Source: DASRFA01 sp035651755 (lineage in GTDB: Bacteria; Desulfobacterota; Binatia; UBA12015). From it: a stretch of 64,000 nt of DNA. The number at the start of each line of letters is the position of its first letter. Position 1 is the stretch's first letter. A program made the translations under genes and the position numbers. Location of the stretch: contig DASRFA010000007.1 of assembly GCA_035651755.1 (NCBI GenBank), positions 62,001 through 126,000 of the forward strand. Direction: 5' to 3'. The notes under the pieces were generated by a model. It was not told the origin of the DNA. It saw nothing but the letters and a program-made list of their open reading frames with translations, and made no database searches. This document shows positions 38,395 through 47,141 of this stretch, piece by piece.

Positions 38395-38459
38395 GATCGG
38401 ATCGAACTGCGAGGAGGGGGACTTGAACCCCCACGGGTTTTACCCCACTAGCCCCTCAA
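38395..38459 (+). repeat. att-like direct repeat 1 (3' half of tRNA-Leu)
   Basis: 65 nt (GATCGGATCGAACTGCGAGG...CCCCTCAA) identical to 48728-48792, i.e. the tRNA-Leu(GAG) 3' half from the anticodon loop to the acceptor end plus 13 flanking bases. Identity stops exactly after CTCAA. It lacks the tRNA 5' half, so it is not a tRNA gene but an integration-site footprint. Confidence 0.8.
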
Positions 38460-38595
38460 GCGAGTTCCGGAGGTGCGCTCAGGTCGTCTGAGGTTCTCTC
38501 AGGTAGGAAATCTCGGTCGGCATGGCCACGGACGTCCTGTGAGATCGGGTCATGTCGGGTCAGAGCGGTAGCAGCAGTGGTAGCAGGGACGCGGT
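38460..38595. repeat. Island terminal sequence with phased heptamers (copy A)
   Basis: About 130 nt shared (roughly 80% by eye) with 43363-43498. It contains CTCAGGT (38478), CTGAGGT (38488) and CTCAGGT (38498), spaced exactly 10 bp apart, then GGGTCAGAGCGGTAGCA and GTGGTAGCAGG. The minus frame across it ends TSDDLSAPPELA-stop in both copies, with the stop inside the att core. It may be recombinase/accessory binding sites or the 3' end of a lost element gene. Confidence 0.55.
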
Positions 38596-38599
38596 CGGG

Positions 38600-38903
38600 G
38601 GGGGGTGGTTCGTTTCTCGGCGCGAAGGTCCCTACCAGCCCGAGGTGCACGGATGCTGCGCCCACATGGCGCGCCTGCGCGGTGACGCGCTCGCCGCGCA
38701 GCGCGAGCTCGCCGAGGCCCGACGGCTCTACGAAGACGCTCGCGCCCTCGCTCTGCGAGTGGCGCGCCGAGTTGGCCGCCGTGCTCGGAGATGAAGCGGC
38801 GCGCGTGGAACGGCTGAGCGAAGCTCAGCAACTCTACGAACAAATCGGCGCGCCGTTGCAGGCGGAACGCATCGGCCAGCTGTCGTCGGAACCCACGTCG
38901 TGA
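38600..38903 (+). pseudogene. C-terminal remnant of a cyclase/ATPase TPR protein (frameshifted)
   Basis: The sequence EGPYQPEVHGCCAHMARLRGD then LAEARRLYEDARA switches frame near 38745 to EWRAELAAVLGDEAARVERL, SEAQQLYEQIGAPLQAERI and ends SSEPTS-stop. This is the typical last TPR pair of cyclase-family regulators (LR..LAEA.RLYEEIGAPLQAERL). The upstream part of the gene is absent and replaced by the island terminal sequence. The stop overlaps the next start by four bases (GTGA), so the remnant once sat upstream of a related gene. Confidence 0.5.
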
Positions 38904-39319
38904 AGCTGCTCGAGATCATCCGCGACGCCCGCGACCACCTGCGGGAGAACGGCCGCGTATCGCTGCGCGTGCTGCGCCGGCAGTTCGAGCTCGACGACGA
39001 GGCGCTCGACGAGCTGATCGAAGAGCTCGTCGACGTGCAGCGCGTGGCGCGTCGAGAAGAGAACGTGCTCGTCTGGGCCGGGAACGAAGACCCCGCGCCG
39101 TCCGCCGCCCGCCGTCCACCCTCCGCCTCTTCTCCGGCCAGCCCCCAGTCCCCCCCTGAGCTACACGCCCAAGGGTGCAAACCCGCTCGGTCTCCCCATG
39201 GCTCCTCCCCTTCCAGCAAAAGGAGCCTCCGGAAGAGCCGGGGCGGTTCACCCGGCGGATACGTTCCCCTTCCGCCGACTCTCGCCGTGACGACCGAGGT
39301 GGCAGTGCGCGCCGGTTAG
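38900..39319 (+). pseudogene. Truncated cyclase/ATPase paralogue, N-terminal part only
   Basis: It starts at GTG 38900 and reads KLLEIIRDARDHLRENGRV, SLRVLRRQFELDDEALDELI and DVQRVARREENVLVWAG. This is the conserved N-terminus I recall for one subtype of adenylate-cyclase/ATPase regulators, a winged-helix-like segment that precedes a YTPKHL-cyclase junction. The frame then runs into a Pro/Ser-rich stretch; the expected SYTPK sits in another frame at about 39160, after which homology stops. It is 139 residues to the stop, without cyclase or ATPase domains, so it is non-functional or at most a short DNA-binding stub. Confidence 0.5.
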
Positions 39320-39367
39320 GGCGGCCGCGGCGGGGCATGGTACGCACTGCGTGCGAGACGACCCGCG

Positions 39368-42300
39368 GTGCGCTGCCCGTCCTGCAACCACGAAAACCGG
39401 CCTGACCGCCGCTTCTGCGCGAAGTGCGGTGGTCCGCTCGGCAACCCCTGCGCCACGTGCGGGACGCAAAACGAGCCGGACGAGAACTTCTGTGGGAGTT
39501 GCGGCGGGCCGCTCCGCGGTGCGCCACGAGCTGGAGCCGCTGACGGCGATCGGCTCCCACGCGCAGGAGCGGACGCGCCGTATGACCCCAGCATCGCCGC
39601 CGAGCGCCGCCAGCTCACCGTCATGTTCTGCGACCTGGTGGGCTCGACGGATCTCGCGCAGCGCCTCGACGCCGAGGACCTGCGGAGCATCGTGCGGGCC
39701 TATCAGGAGGCGGCGTCCCGGGCGATCCAGCGTTACGAGGGGCACATCGCCCAGTACCTGGGCGACGGCCTGCTGGTGTACTTCGGCTATCCGCGCGCGC
39801 ACGAGGACGACGCCGAGCGCGCCGTGCGCGCCGGGCTCGAGATCTCGAGCGCCCTTCGCTTGCTGAACGACAGGCTCGAGCCCGAGCATGGAATCCGTCT
39901 GGCCGTGCGCGTCGGTATCCATACCGGCCCGGTCGTGATCGGCGAGATGGGCGGCGGCACGAGGAGCGAGGTGCTTGCCCTCGGCGACACCACGAACATC
40001 GCCGCGCGCCTCGAAGCCGTGGCCGCGCCCGACACGCTAGTGATCGGTGCCGCCACGCTCCGGCTGGTGCACGGCATGTTCCTGACCGAGGATCTCGGGA
40101 CCCCGCCGCTCAAGGGCATCGCCAAGCCGATGCGCGCCTACGCCGTGCTCCAAGCGACCGGCGTGCGCAGCCGCCTCGACGTGGACCCGAGCACCCTCAC
40201 CCCGCTCGTCGGCCGCGACCAGGAGCTGCGGCTGCTGATCGGTCGCTGGGAGCGGGCGCGGGAGAGCGCGGGCCAGGCGGTACTGATCGCGGGCGAGGCG
40301 GGCATCGGCAAGTCGCGCCTGCTGCAGGCGTTCCGCGAGCGCCTGGCCGGGACGCCCCACAGCTGGCTCGAGTGCCGGTGCACGCCCTTCACCCAGGGAA
40401 GCGCCTTCCAGCCGTTGATCGAGCTCCTGCAGCAAGGCTTGGGCCTCAGGCCGGACGACGATCCGGAGACGAAGCTCGGTCGGCTCGAAGGCGGGCTCGA
40501 GCGCGCGCGGCTCCCGGCTTCGGAGGTGGTGCCGCTCCTCGCCGGGCTGCTCTCCGTGCCGCTCCCCGCTCGGTACCCGCCGCTGCGGCAGAGCCCGGAG
40601 CTGCAACGCAAGCAGACCATGGAGGCGCTGGTCGCCTGGACCCTCGCCCTGGCCGAGCAGCAGCCGGTGGTGATGCTCTTCGAGGACCTCCACTGGTGCG
40701 ATCCCTCGACCGTGGAGGTCCTGGGGCTGGCGCTCGAGCAAAGCACGGCGGCGAAGGTACTGATGCTGCTCGCCTTCCGCCCGAGCTTCGAGCCGCCCTG
40801 GCCGGCGCGCTCCCACGCTACGCCGCTTGCGCTCGATCGCCTCTCCCCCCGTCAGGCCACCGACATGATCGACGGCATCGCGCGCGGCGTACCGCTCCCC
40901 AACGCGATCGTGGAGCGCATCGTGGAGCGCGCCGACGGGATTCCGCTCTTCGTGGAGGAAGTGACGAAGATGGTGCTGGAGTCGGAGCTCGTCGCGGCGC
41001 GCGACGGGCGCTACGAGCTCACCGGTCCGCTCGGGGATCTCGACATCCCGACGACGCTTCAGGACTCCCTGATGGCACGCCTCGACCGGTTGGTGCCCGG
41101 CAAGGAGGTGGCACAGCTCGGCGCCGCCCTCGGGCGCGAGTTCTTCTACGAGTTGCTGCGCAGCGTCTCTCTCGAGGAGGAGCCTCGCCTCCGCGAGGGA
41201 CTGACCCAGCTGGTGGACGCCGAGCTCCTGTACCAGCGGGGCGCGCTGCCGGATGCCAACTTCACCTTCAAGCACGCTCTGATTCAGGACACGGCGTACC
41301 AGTCGCTGCTGAAGAGCGTGCGCCAGCAGTTTCACGCGCGGATCGCCCACGTGCTGGAAGAACGCTTCCCCGAGCGCGTCGAGTCCGAGCCCGAGGTGAT
41401 CGCGCGGCACTACGACCAGGCGGGGCTCGCCACATCTGCGGTCGTCCACTACCAGCGGGCCGGCGAGCGCGCGGCAGAGCGGTCGGCGAACGAGGAGGCG
41501 ATCGGTCATCTGAGGCGAGCGCTCGCCCTGGTCGCGACGTTGCCGGAAACGCGCGATCGGGATCAGCGCGAGCTCCAGCTCCAGATGGCCATAGCGGCGC
41601 CGCTCGGAGCAGCCAGGGGATTTTCGGATCCGGAGGCCGAGGCATCCTACGCGCGCGCACGCGAGCTGGCTTCCCGGATCGGCGAGTCGCCCGAGCTGGC
41701 CCGAGTACTCGTGGGGCTGGGGACTGCCTACTTCGTGAAGGGCGACCTCGCGACCGGGGACGAGGTCGGGCAAGAGGCCCTGGCGGCGGCGGAGCGCACC
41801 GGGGATCCGCTCGATCTCCTCCTGGGTCACGTCGTGGTGGGCTTCGCGTTCTTCTATCGCGGCAACTTCTCGCAGGCGTTGAAGCACTACGAGCGAGCCA
41901 CCGAGATCTACGATCCCGACGAGCATGCGTCGTTCGCTCGCACGCTGGGGTGGGATCGTGGCGTCAACGCCCACGCGTACCTGGCCTGGTGTCATTTCTA
42001 CCTCGGCCATCACGACCGGGCGCTGGCGATGAGTGAGAAGTCCGTGGCGCTGGCGAGGCGAGTAGACCACCCACTCACCCTGGCGAACATCCTCTTGCAC
42101 GTGTCGGTTCACCACAACGACCGTCGCGAGCCCGACCGAGTGTTGGAGCTCAGCGGCGAGCTCATCGGTCTTGCCGAGCCGCTCGGGTTTCCCATGTTCG
42201 TGGGAGCGGGGAAGTTCTTTCGCGGGTGTGCGCGAGCCGACTCGGGGGAGATCGCGAAGGGCATCGCGGAGATGGAGCAGGCGCTGGTCGAGCTGGCGCA

Positions 42301-42721
42301 GACCGGCACCGGGATCGGAGCGCCCGGGTTCCTCACCTTGTTCGCCGATCGCCTGCGGAGGGTCGGCCGCTACGACGAGGCCCTCGGCGTTGTTGGACTC
42401 GGTCTTGCACGAGCCGAGGGCCAGGACGCGCACTGGGTCGATGCCGAGCTCCACCGCCTGCACGCGCAGATCCTCCTCGACAAAGGAGGTGCGGCGGAGG
42501 AGGCGGAAGCGCGCCTCGTCCAGTCTCTCGAGATCGCGCGGGCGCAAGAGAATAGGCTCTACGAGCCGCGCGCGGCCATGGCCCTCGCACGGCTCTGGCA
42601 GAGTCAGGGCAAGCGCGACCAGGCCCGCGCCCTCCTTGCCCCGGTCTACGCTTGGTTCACCGAAGGCCTCGACCTGCGCGACCTGAAGGACGCGCGAGCG
42701 CTGCTCGACGACCTGGCGTAG
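39368..42721 (+). CDS. Class III adenylate/guanylate cyclase - STAND ATPase - TPR protein
   Basis: 1117 residues, intact. Two zinc ribbons (MRCPSCNHEN, FCAKCGG / CATCGTQNE, FCGSCGG) lead to a class III cyclase domain (about 78-275): D89 in MFCDLVGSTDLAQ and D133 in YLGDGLLVYFGYP are the metal aspartates, and GDTTNIAARLEA lies near 210. The ATPase has Walker A AGEAGIGKSRLLQ near 308-320 and Walker B VVMLFEDLHWCDPST near 434-448. TPR-like helices run from about 640 to the end (QFHARIAHVLEE, ALKHYERATEIYDPDEHAS). It starts with GTG 39368. It is the same family as the partial gene at 3-1640 (shared WFTEG C-terminus) and the only complete gene of island A. It may make cAMP/cGMP or act as a signalling ATPase; activity is not shown by sequence alone. 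Confidence 0.88.
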   Translation: MRCPSCNHENRPDRRFCAKCGGPLGNPCATCGTQNEPDENFCGSCGGPLRGAPRAGAADGDRLPRAGADAPYDPSIAAERRQLTVMFCDLVGSTDLAQRLDAEDLRSIVRAYQEAASRAIQRYEGHIAQYLGDGLLVYFGYPRAHEDDAERAVRAGLEISSALRLLNDRLEPEHGIRLAVRVGIHTGPVVIGEMGGGTRSEVLALGDTTNIAARLEAVAAPDTLVIGAATLRLVHGMFLTEDLGTPPLKGIAKPMRAYAVLQATGVRSRLDVDPSTLTPLVGRDQELRLLIGRWERARESAGQAVLIAGEAGIGKSRLLQAFRERLAGTPHSWLECRCTPFTQGSAFQPLIELLQQGLGLRPDDDPETKLGRLEGGLERARLPASEVVPLLAGLLSVPLPARYPPLRQSPELQRKQTMEALVAWTLALAEQQPVVMLFEDLHWCDPSTVEVLGLALEQSTAAKVLMLLAFRPSFEPPWPARSHATPLALDRLSPRQATDMIDGIARGVPLPNAIVERIVERADGIPLFVEEVTKMVLESELVAARDGRYELTGPLGDLDIPTTLQDSLMARLDRLVPGKEVAQLGAALGREFFYELLRSVSLEEEPRLREGLTQLVDAELLYQRGALPDANFTFKHALIQDTAYQSLLKSVRQQFHARIAHVLEERFPERVESEPEVIARHYDQAGLATSAVVHYQRAGERAAERSANEEAIGHLRRALALVATLPETRDRDQRELQLQMAIAAPLGAARGFSDPEAEASYARARELASRIGESPELARVLVGLGTAYFVKGDLATGDEVGQEALAAAERTGDPLDLLLGHVVVGFAFFYRGNFSQALKHYERATEIYDPDEHASFARTLGWDRGVNAHAYLAWCHFYLGHHDRALAMSEKSVALARRVDHPLTLANILLHVSVHHNDRREPDRVLELSGELIGLAEPLGFPMFVGAGKFFRGCARADSGEIAKGIAEMEQALVELAQTGTGIGAPGFLTLFADRLRRVGRYDEALGVVGLGLARAEGQDAHWVDAELHRLHAQILLDKGGAAEEAEARLVQSLEIARAQENRLYEPRAAMALARLWQSQGKRDQARALLAPVYAWFTEGLDLRDLKDARALLDDLA

Positions 42722-42844
42722 AGCTCGTCTTCGCCAGCGATGCCGTGTCCAGGTCCCCTGGTCCCTGCTGACCGACACTGCTCCGGCCGCAAAGCGTTCC
42801 GACGTTCGCTCTCGTCGGGGTAGTCGCCGCACGCGAGGCCTACG

Positions 42845-43006
42845 ATGCGCTGCCAGTCATGCAACTCCGAAAACCGACCTGACCGCCGCTTCTGCGCCAA
42901 GTGCGGTGTTTCGCTCGGCAACCCCTGCGCCACGTGCGGGACGAGCGGCAACGTCGACGTCGAGTCGCCGGCTGGTCGTGTACGCGTAGCTTCGATCGAC
43001 TCCTAA
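42845..43006 (+). pseudogene. Orphan duplicate of the cyclase N-terminal zinc ribbon
   Basis: 53 codons: MRCQSCNSENRPDRRFC, AKCGVSLGNPCATCGT, then an unrelated tail and stop. It is a near copy of the first 33 residues of the cyclase gene that starts 3.5 kb upstream (39368), with DNA identity roughly 90% by eye over about 100 bp, ending abruptly at the codon for GTSG. It is best explained as the truncated start of a second tandem cyclase copy lost by recombination. Confidence 0.6.
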
Positions 43007-43310
43007 GTTGGAATCGCGCCGGTACGACCTCGCGCTCCCCGGTCGCGTTTCGTCGGTGAGTGGATCGGCGTCGCTCGATTTCGGCGAAGTTGACCCTGGC
43101 TTCCGTCGCCGCTTGGTTGCTCTCGCAGCCGACGCTCAGGATCAACCGGCGAAGTGGTGCCGGTTGAAGACCCAGCGGATCTCCGGCCGTCTTGGCTCAG
43201 GGGGAGATCGACGACGTTACGGGGACGACGGGGGCGGCCGTTAGCCGTCCCTGGTCTGAGAGATCTGTCCCTGGTCTTCCGGAAGGTGCGTGTAGAGACA
43301 AGCGACGAAA
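43007..43310. other. Gap before att-like repeat 2
   Basis: 304 nt; no supported gene. GTCCCTGGTCT occurs twice in close order (about 43245-43280), with a related string near 42755. These may be scars of a small mobile repeat; no element is recognisable. Confidence 0.4.
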
Positions 43311-43362
43311 TGCGAGGAGGGGGACTTGAACCCCCACGGGTTTTACCCCACTAGCCCCTCAA
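43311..43362 (+). repeat. att-like direct repeat 2 (3' half of tRNA-Leu)
   Basis: 52 nt (TGCGAGGAGG...GCCCCTCAA) identical to 38408-38459 and to 48741-48792 of the tRNA gene. It is followed by the same terminal sequence as copy 1, not by the tRNA 5' half. Confidence 0.8.
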
Positions 43363-43498
43363 GCGAGTTCCGGAGGTGCGCTCAGGTCGTCTGAGGTGCT
43401 CTCAGGTAGAGAATCCCGCGCCAGACGGCGACGGACGTCTTCTGAGATCAGCTGAGGTCGGGTCAGAGCGGTAGCAACCGTGGTAGCAGGCACGACCC
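43363..43498. repeat. Island terminal sequence with phased heptamers (copy B)
   Basis: The counterpart of 38460-38595: CTCAGGT (43381), CTGAGGT (43391) and CTCAGGT (43401), again exactly 10 bp apart. Similarity then decays but resumes at GGTCGGGTCAGAGCGGTAGCA. Shared ends imply the two islands belong to one element family. Confidence 0.55.
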
Positions 43499-43919
43499 CG
43501 GCGCGACGGGTCGGGCGTCGTTTCAGATGAACCCCCGGGTTTTGCGAATCGCGGCGGCCCTCCGCTCGGCCGCTTTCCGTTCGCGGATGCGCGCGGCTGC
43601 CGCGGTCGGTGATCGTCCATGCCACGCGCCGGATGCTTCGAGCTCGACGACCAGTTTCCCCCGTTCGATCTACCCGAGAGCGGTAGAGGGCTCGAACCGC
43701 GGGCACGGCGGCTCCGCGCCTGCGGTGACCGATCGGGTCTGATCGGCCCCGCGCATTGATCCTCCGCCCGCACAGTGGAAGAGTCGCGGCCGACGGAGGC
43801 TGACCGACGATTCCCCGGAAAGGAACCCGTGAATCGCATCCGCGTGCGTCGTGGAGCGGCAGACCTGCTCTGCCGCGACAGCATCTGGCCAGCAGCGTTG
43901 CTAGGCAAGGGCTGAATCT
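43499..43919. other. Left end of island B, no intact gene
   Basis: About 420 nt. On the minus strand (about 43527-43665) a start-less frame reads IERGKLVVELEASGAWHG then ARIRERKAAERRAAAIRK and ends GFI-stop. It is basic and helical, possibly the end of a lost element gene. Nothing else is supported. Confidence 0.35.
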
Positions 43920-45293
43920 GTGCTGATGGAACCCCTACCTGGGCCGCGATCTCCTGACTTCGTCCAGACGATCCAGCTCAAGGCGCGTCCTCTCAAGTAT
44001 CTCGATGAGTGCGCGCGACGCCACGGAGACATCTTCGCCGCCGGAGGGGGGCGATCCCCGTCCATCTACATCAGCCGTCCCGCCGCCATCCAGGAGATTC
44101 TCACCGCCGATCGCGCGCTGTTCGAGCCGTTTCGTGGAGATCGGGTGTCGCACTTCCTCTTCGGCGAGAGCTCCATGGTCTTCCTGCAGGGCGAGGAGCA
44201 CCTGCGCGAGCGGCGCCGCCTCACGCCCTCCTTCCACGGCGAGCGCCTGCGCGCCAATGCCCAGACGATCGACGCCGTCGCTCGCGGCGTCATGGATCGC
44301 TGGAGGGTCGGCGCGCCGATCTCGTTGGGACCCGCGATGCGCGAAGTCACCCTCCGCGTCATCTTTCGCCTGCTGTTCGGCGCAGACGAGGGGGACCGCC
44401 TCGGACGCCTGCGGGTCCTCTTCGGCTCGCTGATGGCTGCGCTGAACTCCCCCTGGAGCGCCACCCTGTTGCGGCTGTCTTCACGAATCGCCGTACCGTT
44501 TGGACGATCTGGATCCCTCGCGAGCACCAAGGAGGAGATCGATCGGCTCATCTACGAGGAGATCCGCGAACGGCGATCGCGGCGGCCCTCGACGGACGAC
44601 GACCTCCTCGGCTCGATGCTGACCGCAAATGGGGGAGCGGTCGATCCGCCGACCGATCGCGAGGTGCACGACGAAGTGATGACGCTGCTCTTCGCCGGCC
44701 ACGAAACGACCGCCTCAGCGCTCGCGTGGGCCCTCTACTGGCTGCACCGGTCGCCCGAAGCCTATGAACGGCTGCGCCACGAGCTCGAGGTGGGGGACCG
44801 TTCGATCGATGCGGGGGAGATATCCCGCCTGCCCTACCTCACGGCTCTGTGCCAGGAGACCTTGCGCCTGAACCCGCCGTGCCTGAGCGTTCTGCGCGTC
44901 CTGAAGGCGCCCCTCGAGATATCCGGCCACAGGTTCGCCGCCGGCACGACCCTGATCATCTCGATCTATCTGACCCACCGGCGCACCGATCTGTATCCAC
45001 GGCCCGACCGCTTCGAGCCGGAGAGGTTTCTCGGCCGGCAGTTCTCGATCTACGAGTATCTGCCCTTTGGCGGCGGCCACCGCGTCTGTCTGGGCATGTC
45101 GCTGGCACTCCTCGAGATGAAGCTGGTGCTGGCAGCGATCCTTTCGCGCTGGCAGCTTGCGCCTGCCGGCCGCGGTGCCGCGAAGCACGCACGACGCGTG
45201 CTGACCGCCGGTCCGCGTGGAGACATGCGGTTGATCCCCGTTTGGGAGCGGACGCGGCGACGGGAAGAGCTCTCTCCCGCCGCGAGCATCTGA
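43920..45293 (+). CDS. Cytochrome P450 (CYP102/CYP4-like bacterial type)
   Basis: 457 residues from GTG 43920, which follows AAGGG at 8 nt; ATG 43926 is the alternative. It opens with PGPRSPDFVQTIQLKARPLK, the N-terminal proline-rich style of P450s that act on hydrophobic substrates. The I-helix is LLFAGHETTASALAW (AGxETT), the K-helix is CQETLRLNPPC, the meander contains RFEPERFLG, and the haem loop is PFGGGHRVCLGMSLALLEMK. It is the first gene of island B and is followed at 10 nt by a glycosyltransferase, so they are probably co-transcribed. No ferredoxin gene lies nearby. It differs clearly from the P450 at 6407-7756 (different I-helix and haem-loop text). Confidence 0.93.
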   Translation: MLMEPLPGPRSPDFVQTIQLKARPLKYLDECARRHGDIFAAGGGRSPSIYISRPAAIQEILTADRALFEPFRGDRVSHFLFGESSMVFLQGEEHLRERRRLTPSFHGERLRANAQTIDAVARGVMDRWRVGAPISLGPAMREVTLRVIFRLLFGADEGDRLGRLRVLFGSLMAALNSPWSATLLRLSSRIAVPFGRSGSLASTKEEIDRLIYEEIRERRSRRPSTDDDLLGSMLTANGGAVDPPTDREVHDEVMTLLFAGHETTASALAWALYWLHRSPEAYERLRHELEVGDRSIDAGEISRLPYLTALCQETLRLNPPCLSVLRVLKAPLEISGHRFAAGTTLIISIYLTHRRTDLYPRPDRFEPERFLGRQFSIYEYLPFGGGHRVCLGMSLALLEMKLVLAAILSRWQLAPAGRGAAKHARRVLTAGPRGDMRLIPVWERTRRREELSPAASI

Positions 45294-45303
45294 GACGACG
45301 CTC

Positions 45304-46377
45304 GTGGGGGACGACGCAACCCAGAGTTCTCTAGCGAGCCGGTGTCCTCCCGTCAGCGTCGTCGTTCCGACACGCAATCGGGGCGATCGCGTCACGGCCG
45401 CGGTGCGCTCGCTCCTCGAGGCCGACGATCGCGAGTTCAGGGTGATCGTCGTCGACCAGAGCGACGACCGTGCCACCAGCGAGGCCTTGCGACCCTATCG
45501 TACGGCTTCGAACCTTCTCTACGTGCGCAGCGCGACGCGGGGCTCGGCAACCGCGCGCAACATCGGGATCGAGGCGACGCAGAGCGAGATCATTGGGCTG
45601 CTGGACGATGACTGCGAGGCAGGGGTCGGGTGGGTTCGTCGGCTCCTGGAGGCGTTCGAGGTCGACGCCCGCATCGGCATCGTCTTCGGCAACGTAGAGC
45701 CCGGCCCTCACGACTCGAAAGCGGGATTCGTCCCGGCCTATCTCCGGCGCGAGCCGTATCTGGCGAAGACGATCCGCGAGAAGCACCTGGTGGAGGGCAT
45801 GTCGGCGTGCATGGGCATTCGTCGAAGCGCCTGGCAGGCCCTGGCCGGCTTCGACACGCTGCTCGGAGTGGGGGCCCCGCTCGAGTCCGGCGCAGAAGGG
45901 GACATTGCGATGCGCGCCCTCCAGGCAGGCTACTTCGTGTACGAAACGCCGAGCCTGGCGCTGGTTCACAACGGCTTTCGCGGGTGGGACGACGGCCGTC
46001 TGCTCATCCGCCGCTACTGGTATGGAACGGGTGCGGTCTTCGCCAAGCACCTCAAGACTCGAGCGCGCGACACCGGGCCGCTGCTCCTCCGCCTGGCCTG
46101 GCGATGGGCGTTCAGCCGGTCGCCCGTCGCACTCAGCCTCGGAGCCAACCCGCACCGGATGTTGAGACTCGCCGCGTTCGTCCGCGGGTTCGCGGCGGGA
46201 GCGGTCACCCGCGTCGACCCCGTGACCGGACAGTATGCGCCAAGCGGTAAGGAGAGTCGATGGACAGGAACCAGGTCCTGGCGACATACGACGATGCGTA
46301 CGCCCGAGAGTACGAGCGAACCTACATTCTCGACAGACACTACCGGTCGAAATCGGAGTTTGAAGTCAGGGTATTGA
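45304..46377 (+). CDS. Family 2 glycosyltransferase
   Basis: 357 residues from GTG 45304. The GT-A start is PVSVVVPTRNRGDRVTAAV, with VIVVDQSDD after strand 2, NIGIEA and the metal-binding IGLLDDDCEAG; acceptor-side motifs are SACMGIRRSAWQALAGFD and GAEGDIAMRALQAGY (the E/GD of GT2). It lies 10 nt after the P450. The last about 40 codons (after VTGQYAPSGKES) overlap the next gene's start by 118 nt and look unlike a GT tail. The true end may therefore lie near 46258 with a frameshift or lost stop, while the methyltransferase start with AAGGAG is strong. The role is inferred as sugar transfer to a small product or a surface glycan. Confidence 0.85.
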   Translation: MGDDATQSSLASRCPPVSVVVPTRNRGDRVTAAVRSLLEADDREFRVIVVDQSDDRATSEALRPYRTASNLLYVRSATRGSATARNIGIEATQSEIIGLLDDDCEAGVGWVRRLLEAFEVDARIGIVFGNVEPGPHDSKAGFVPAYLRREPYLAKTIREKHLVEGMSACMGIRRSAWQALAGFDTLLGVGAPLESGAEGDIAMRALQAGYFVYETPSLALVHNGFRGWDDGRLLIRRYWYGTGAVFAKHLKTRARDTGPLLLRLAWRWAFSRSPVALSLGANPHRMLRLAAFVRGFAAGAVTRVDPVTGQYAPSGKESRWTGTRSWRHTTMRTPESTSEPTFSTDTTGRNRSLKSGY

Positions 46378-46991
46378 AGCGTCTGCTCCGTGAAGGTGGA
46401 CGCTGGCTCGACGTTGCGTGCGGCACCGGATACTTCCTGAGCCGGTTCCCCGGCGTGCCGCGGGCCGGGCTGGACATCTCGCCCGCGATGCTCGCAATCG
46501 CGAGGGAAGCGAATCCGGACGCGCTCTTCTTCAGGGAAGGCGACTTCACGGATGAGTTTCCGGAATGGGAGCGCGCGTGGTCGGTCATCACGTGCCTCTG
46601 GTACTCGTACGGTCTCGTCGAATCGATCACGGCCGTGGAGACCCTAGTTCGCAACCTCGCAAGTTGGACCGCCGATGACGGCGTCTGCTTCGTGCCGATC
46701 TTCGAACCGGCTAACCTCGGCCGCGGTGTCAAGCTTCCTTATGTCCTTCGACAGGCGGGCCAGCCTCCCGAGACGATCCTGATCACCGGGGTGACTTGGA
46801 GCTGGATCGAGGCATCCGGAAAGCGTCACGATCACATGGTGGCTCCGCAGATGAGCTACATGGTCAGCCTGTTCGAGCGATATTTCGCCAGCGTCGAAGT
46901 CGTCCTCTATCCGCCCTTCAAGCTCTGGCGGAGGAGGCGCAGGCGGGCGATCATCGGGCGGGGGAAGAAGCCGGATGCTCACCAAGGATGA
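46260..46991 (+). CDS. SAM-dependent methyltransferase
   Basis: 243 residues from ATG 46260, preceded by AAGGAGAG. Motif I is WLDVACGTGYFLSRFPGV near 50-67, followed by AGLDISPAMLAIA and GDFTDEFPEWERAWSVITCLW; post-motif III is weak. The N-terminal YDDAYAREYERTYILDRHYRSK suits small-molecule methyltransferases of secondary metabolism (sugar or O-methyl). The Arg-rich C-terminus (WRRRRRRAIIGRGKK) is odd and may be basic surface or read-through. It overlaps the glycosyltransferase frame, which suggests translational coupling or a frame error there. A substrate produced by the P450/GT pair is plausible but unproven. Confidence 0.85.
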   Translation: MDRNQVLATYDDAYAREYERTYILDRHYRSKSEFEVRVLKRLLREGGRWLDVACGTGYFLSRFPGVPRAGLDISPAMLAIAREANPDALFFREGDFTDEFPEWERAWSVITCLWYSYGLVESITAVETLVRNLASWTADDGVCFVPIFEPANLGRGVKLPYVLRQAGQPPETILITGVTWSWIEASGKRHDHMVAPQMSYMVSLFERYFASVEVVLYPPFKLWRRRRRRAIIGRGKKPDAHQG

Positions 46992-47141
46992 TTTCGCCAG
47001 GGTCTGAGGTTCTGTCGCAGTAGGCGGTACTCCTCGGCGGCGTACCTGGTACTGCTTGCCCGAGTACGCCATGTCCCGCCCGTCTGTTTGCAGCCGCAAC
47101 CGGCGCGAGATGCCCTGCGAACACCCCGCGGAGCTCACTCT

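Noticed and set aside
38395..38459. Second and third tRNA-Leu genes at 38.4 and 43.3 kb
   Set aside because: Only the 3' half is present; acceptor 5' strand, D-arm and most of the anticodon stem are missing, so these are att-like repeats.
38456..38665. Minus-strand frame ending TSDDLSAPPELA as a full integrase gene
   Set aside because: Only about 70 codons, no catalytic R...HxxR...Y pattern; kept only as a possible 3' end or DNA-level element terminus.
42722..43310. Insertion sequence between cyclase and att repeat 2 suggested by GTCCCTGGTCT repeats
   Set aside because: No transposase, no terminal inverted repeats or target duplications could be found.
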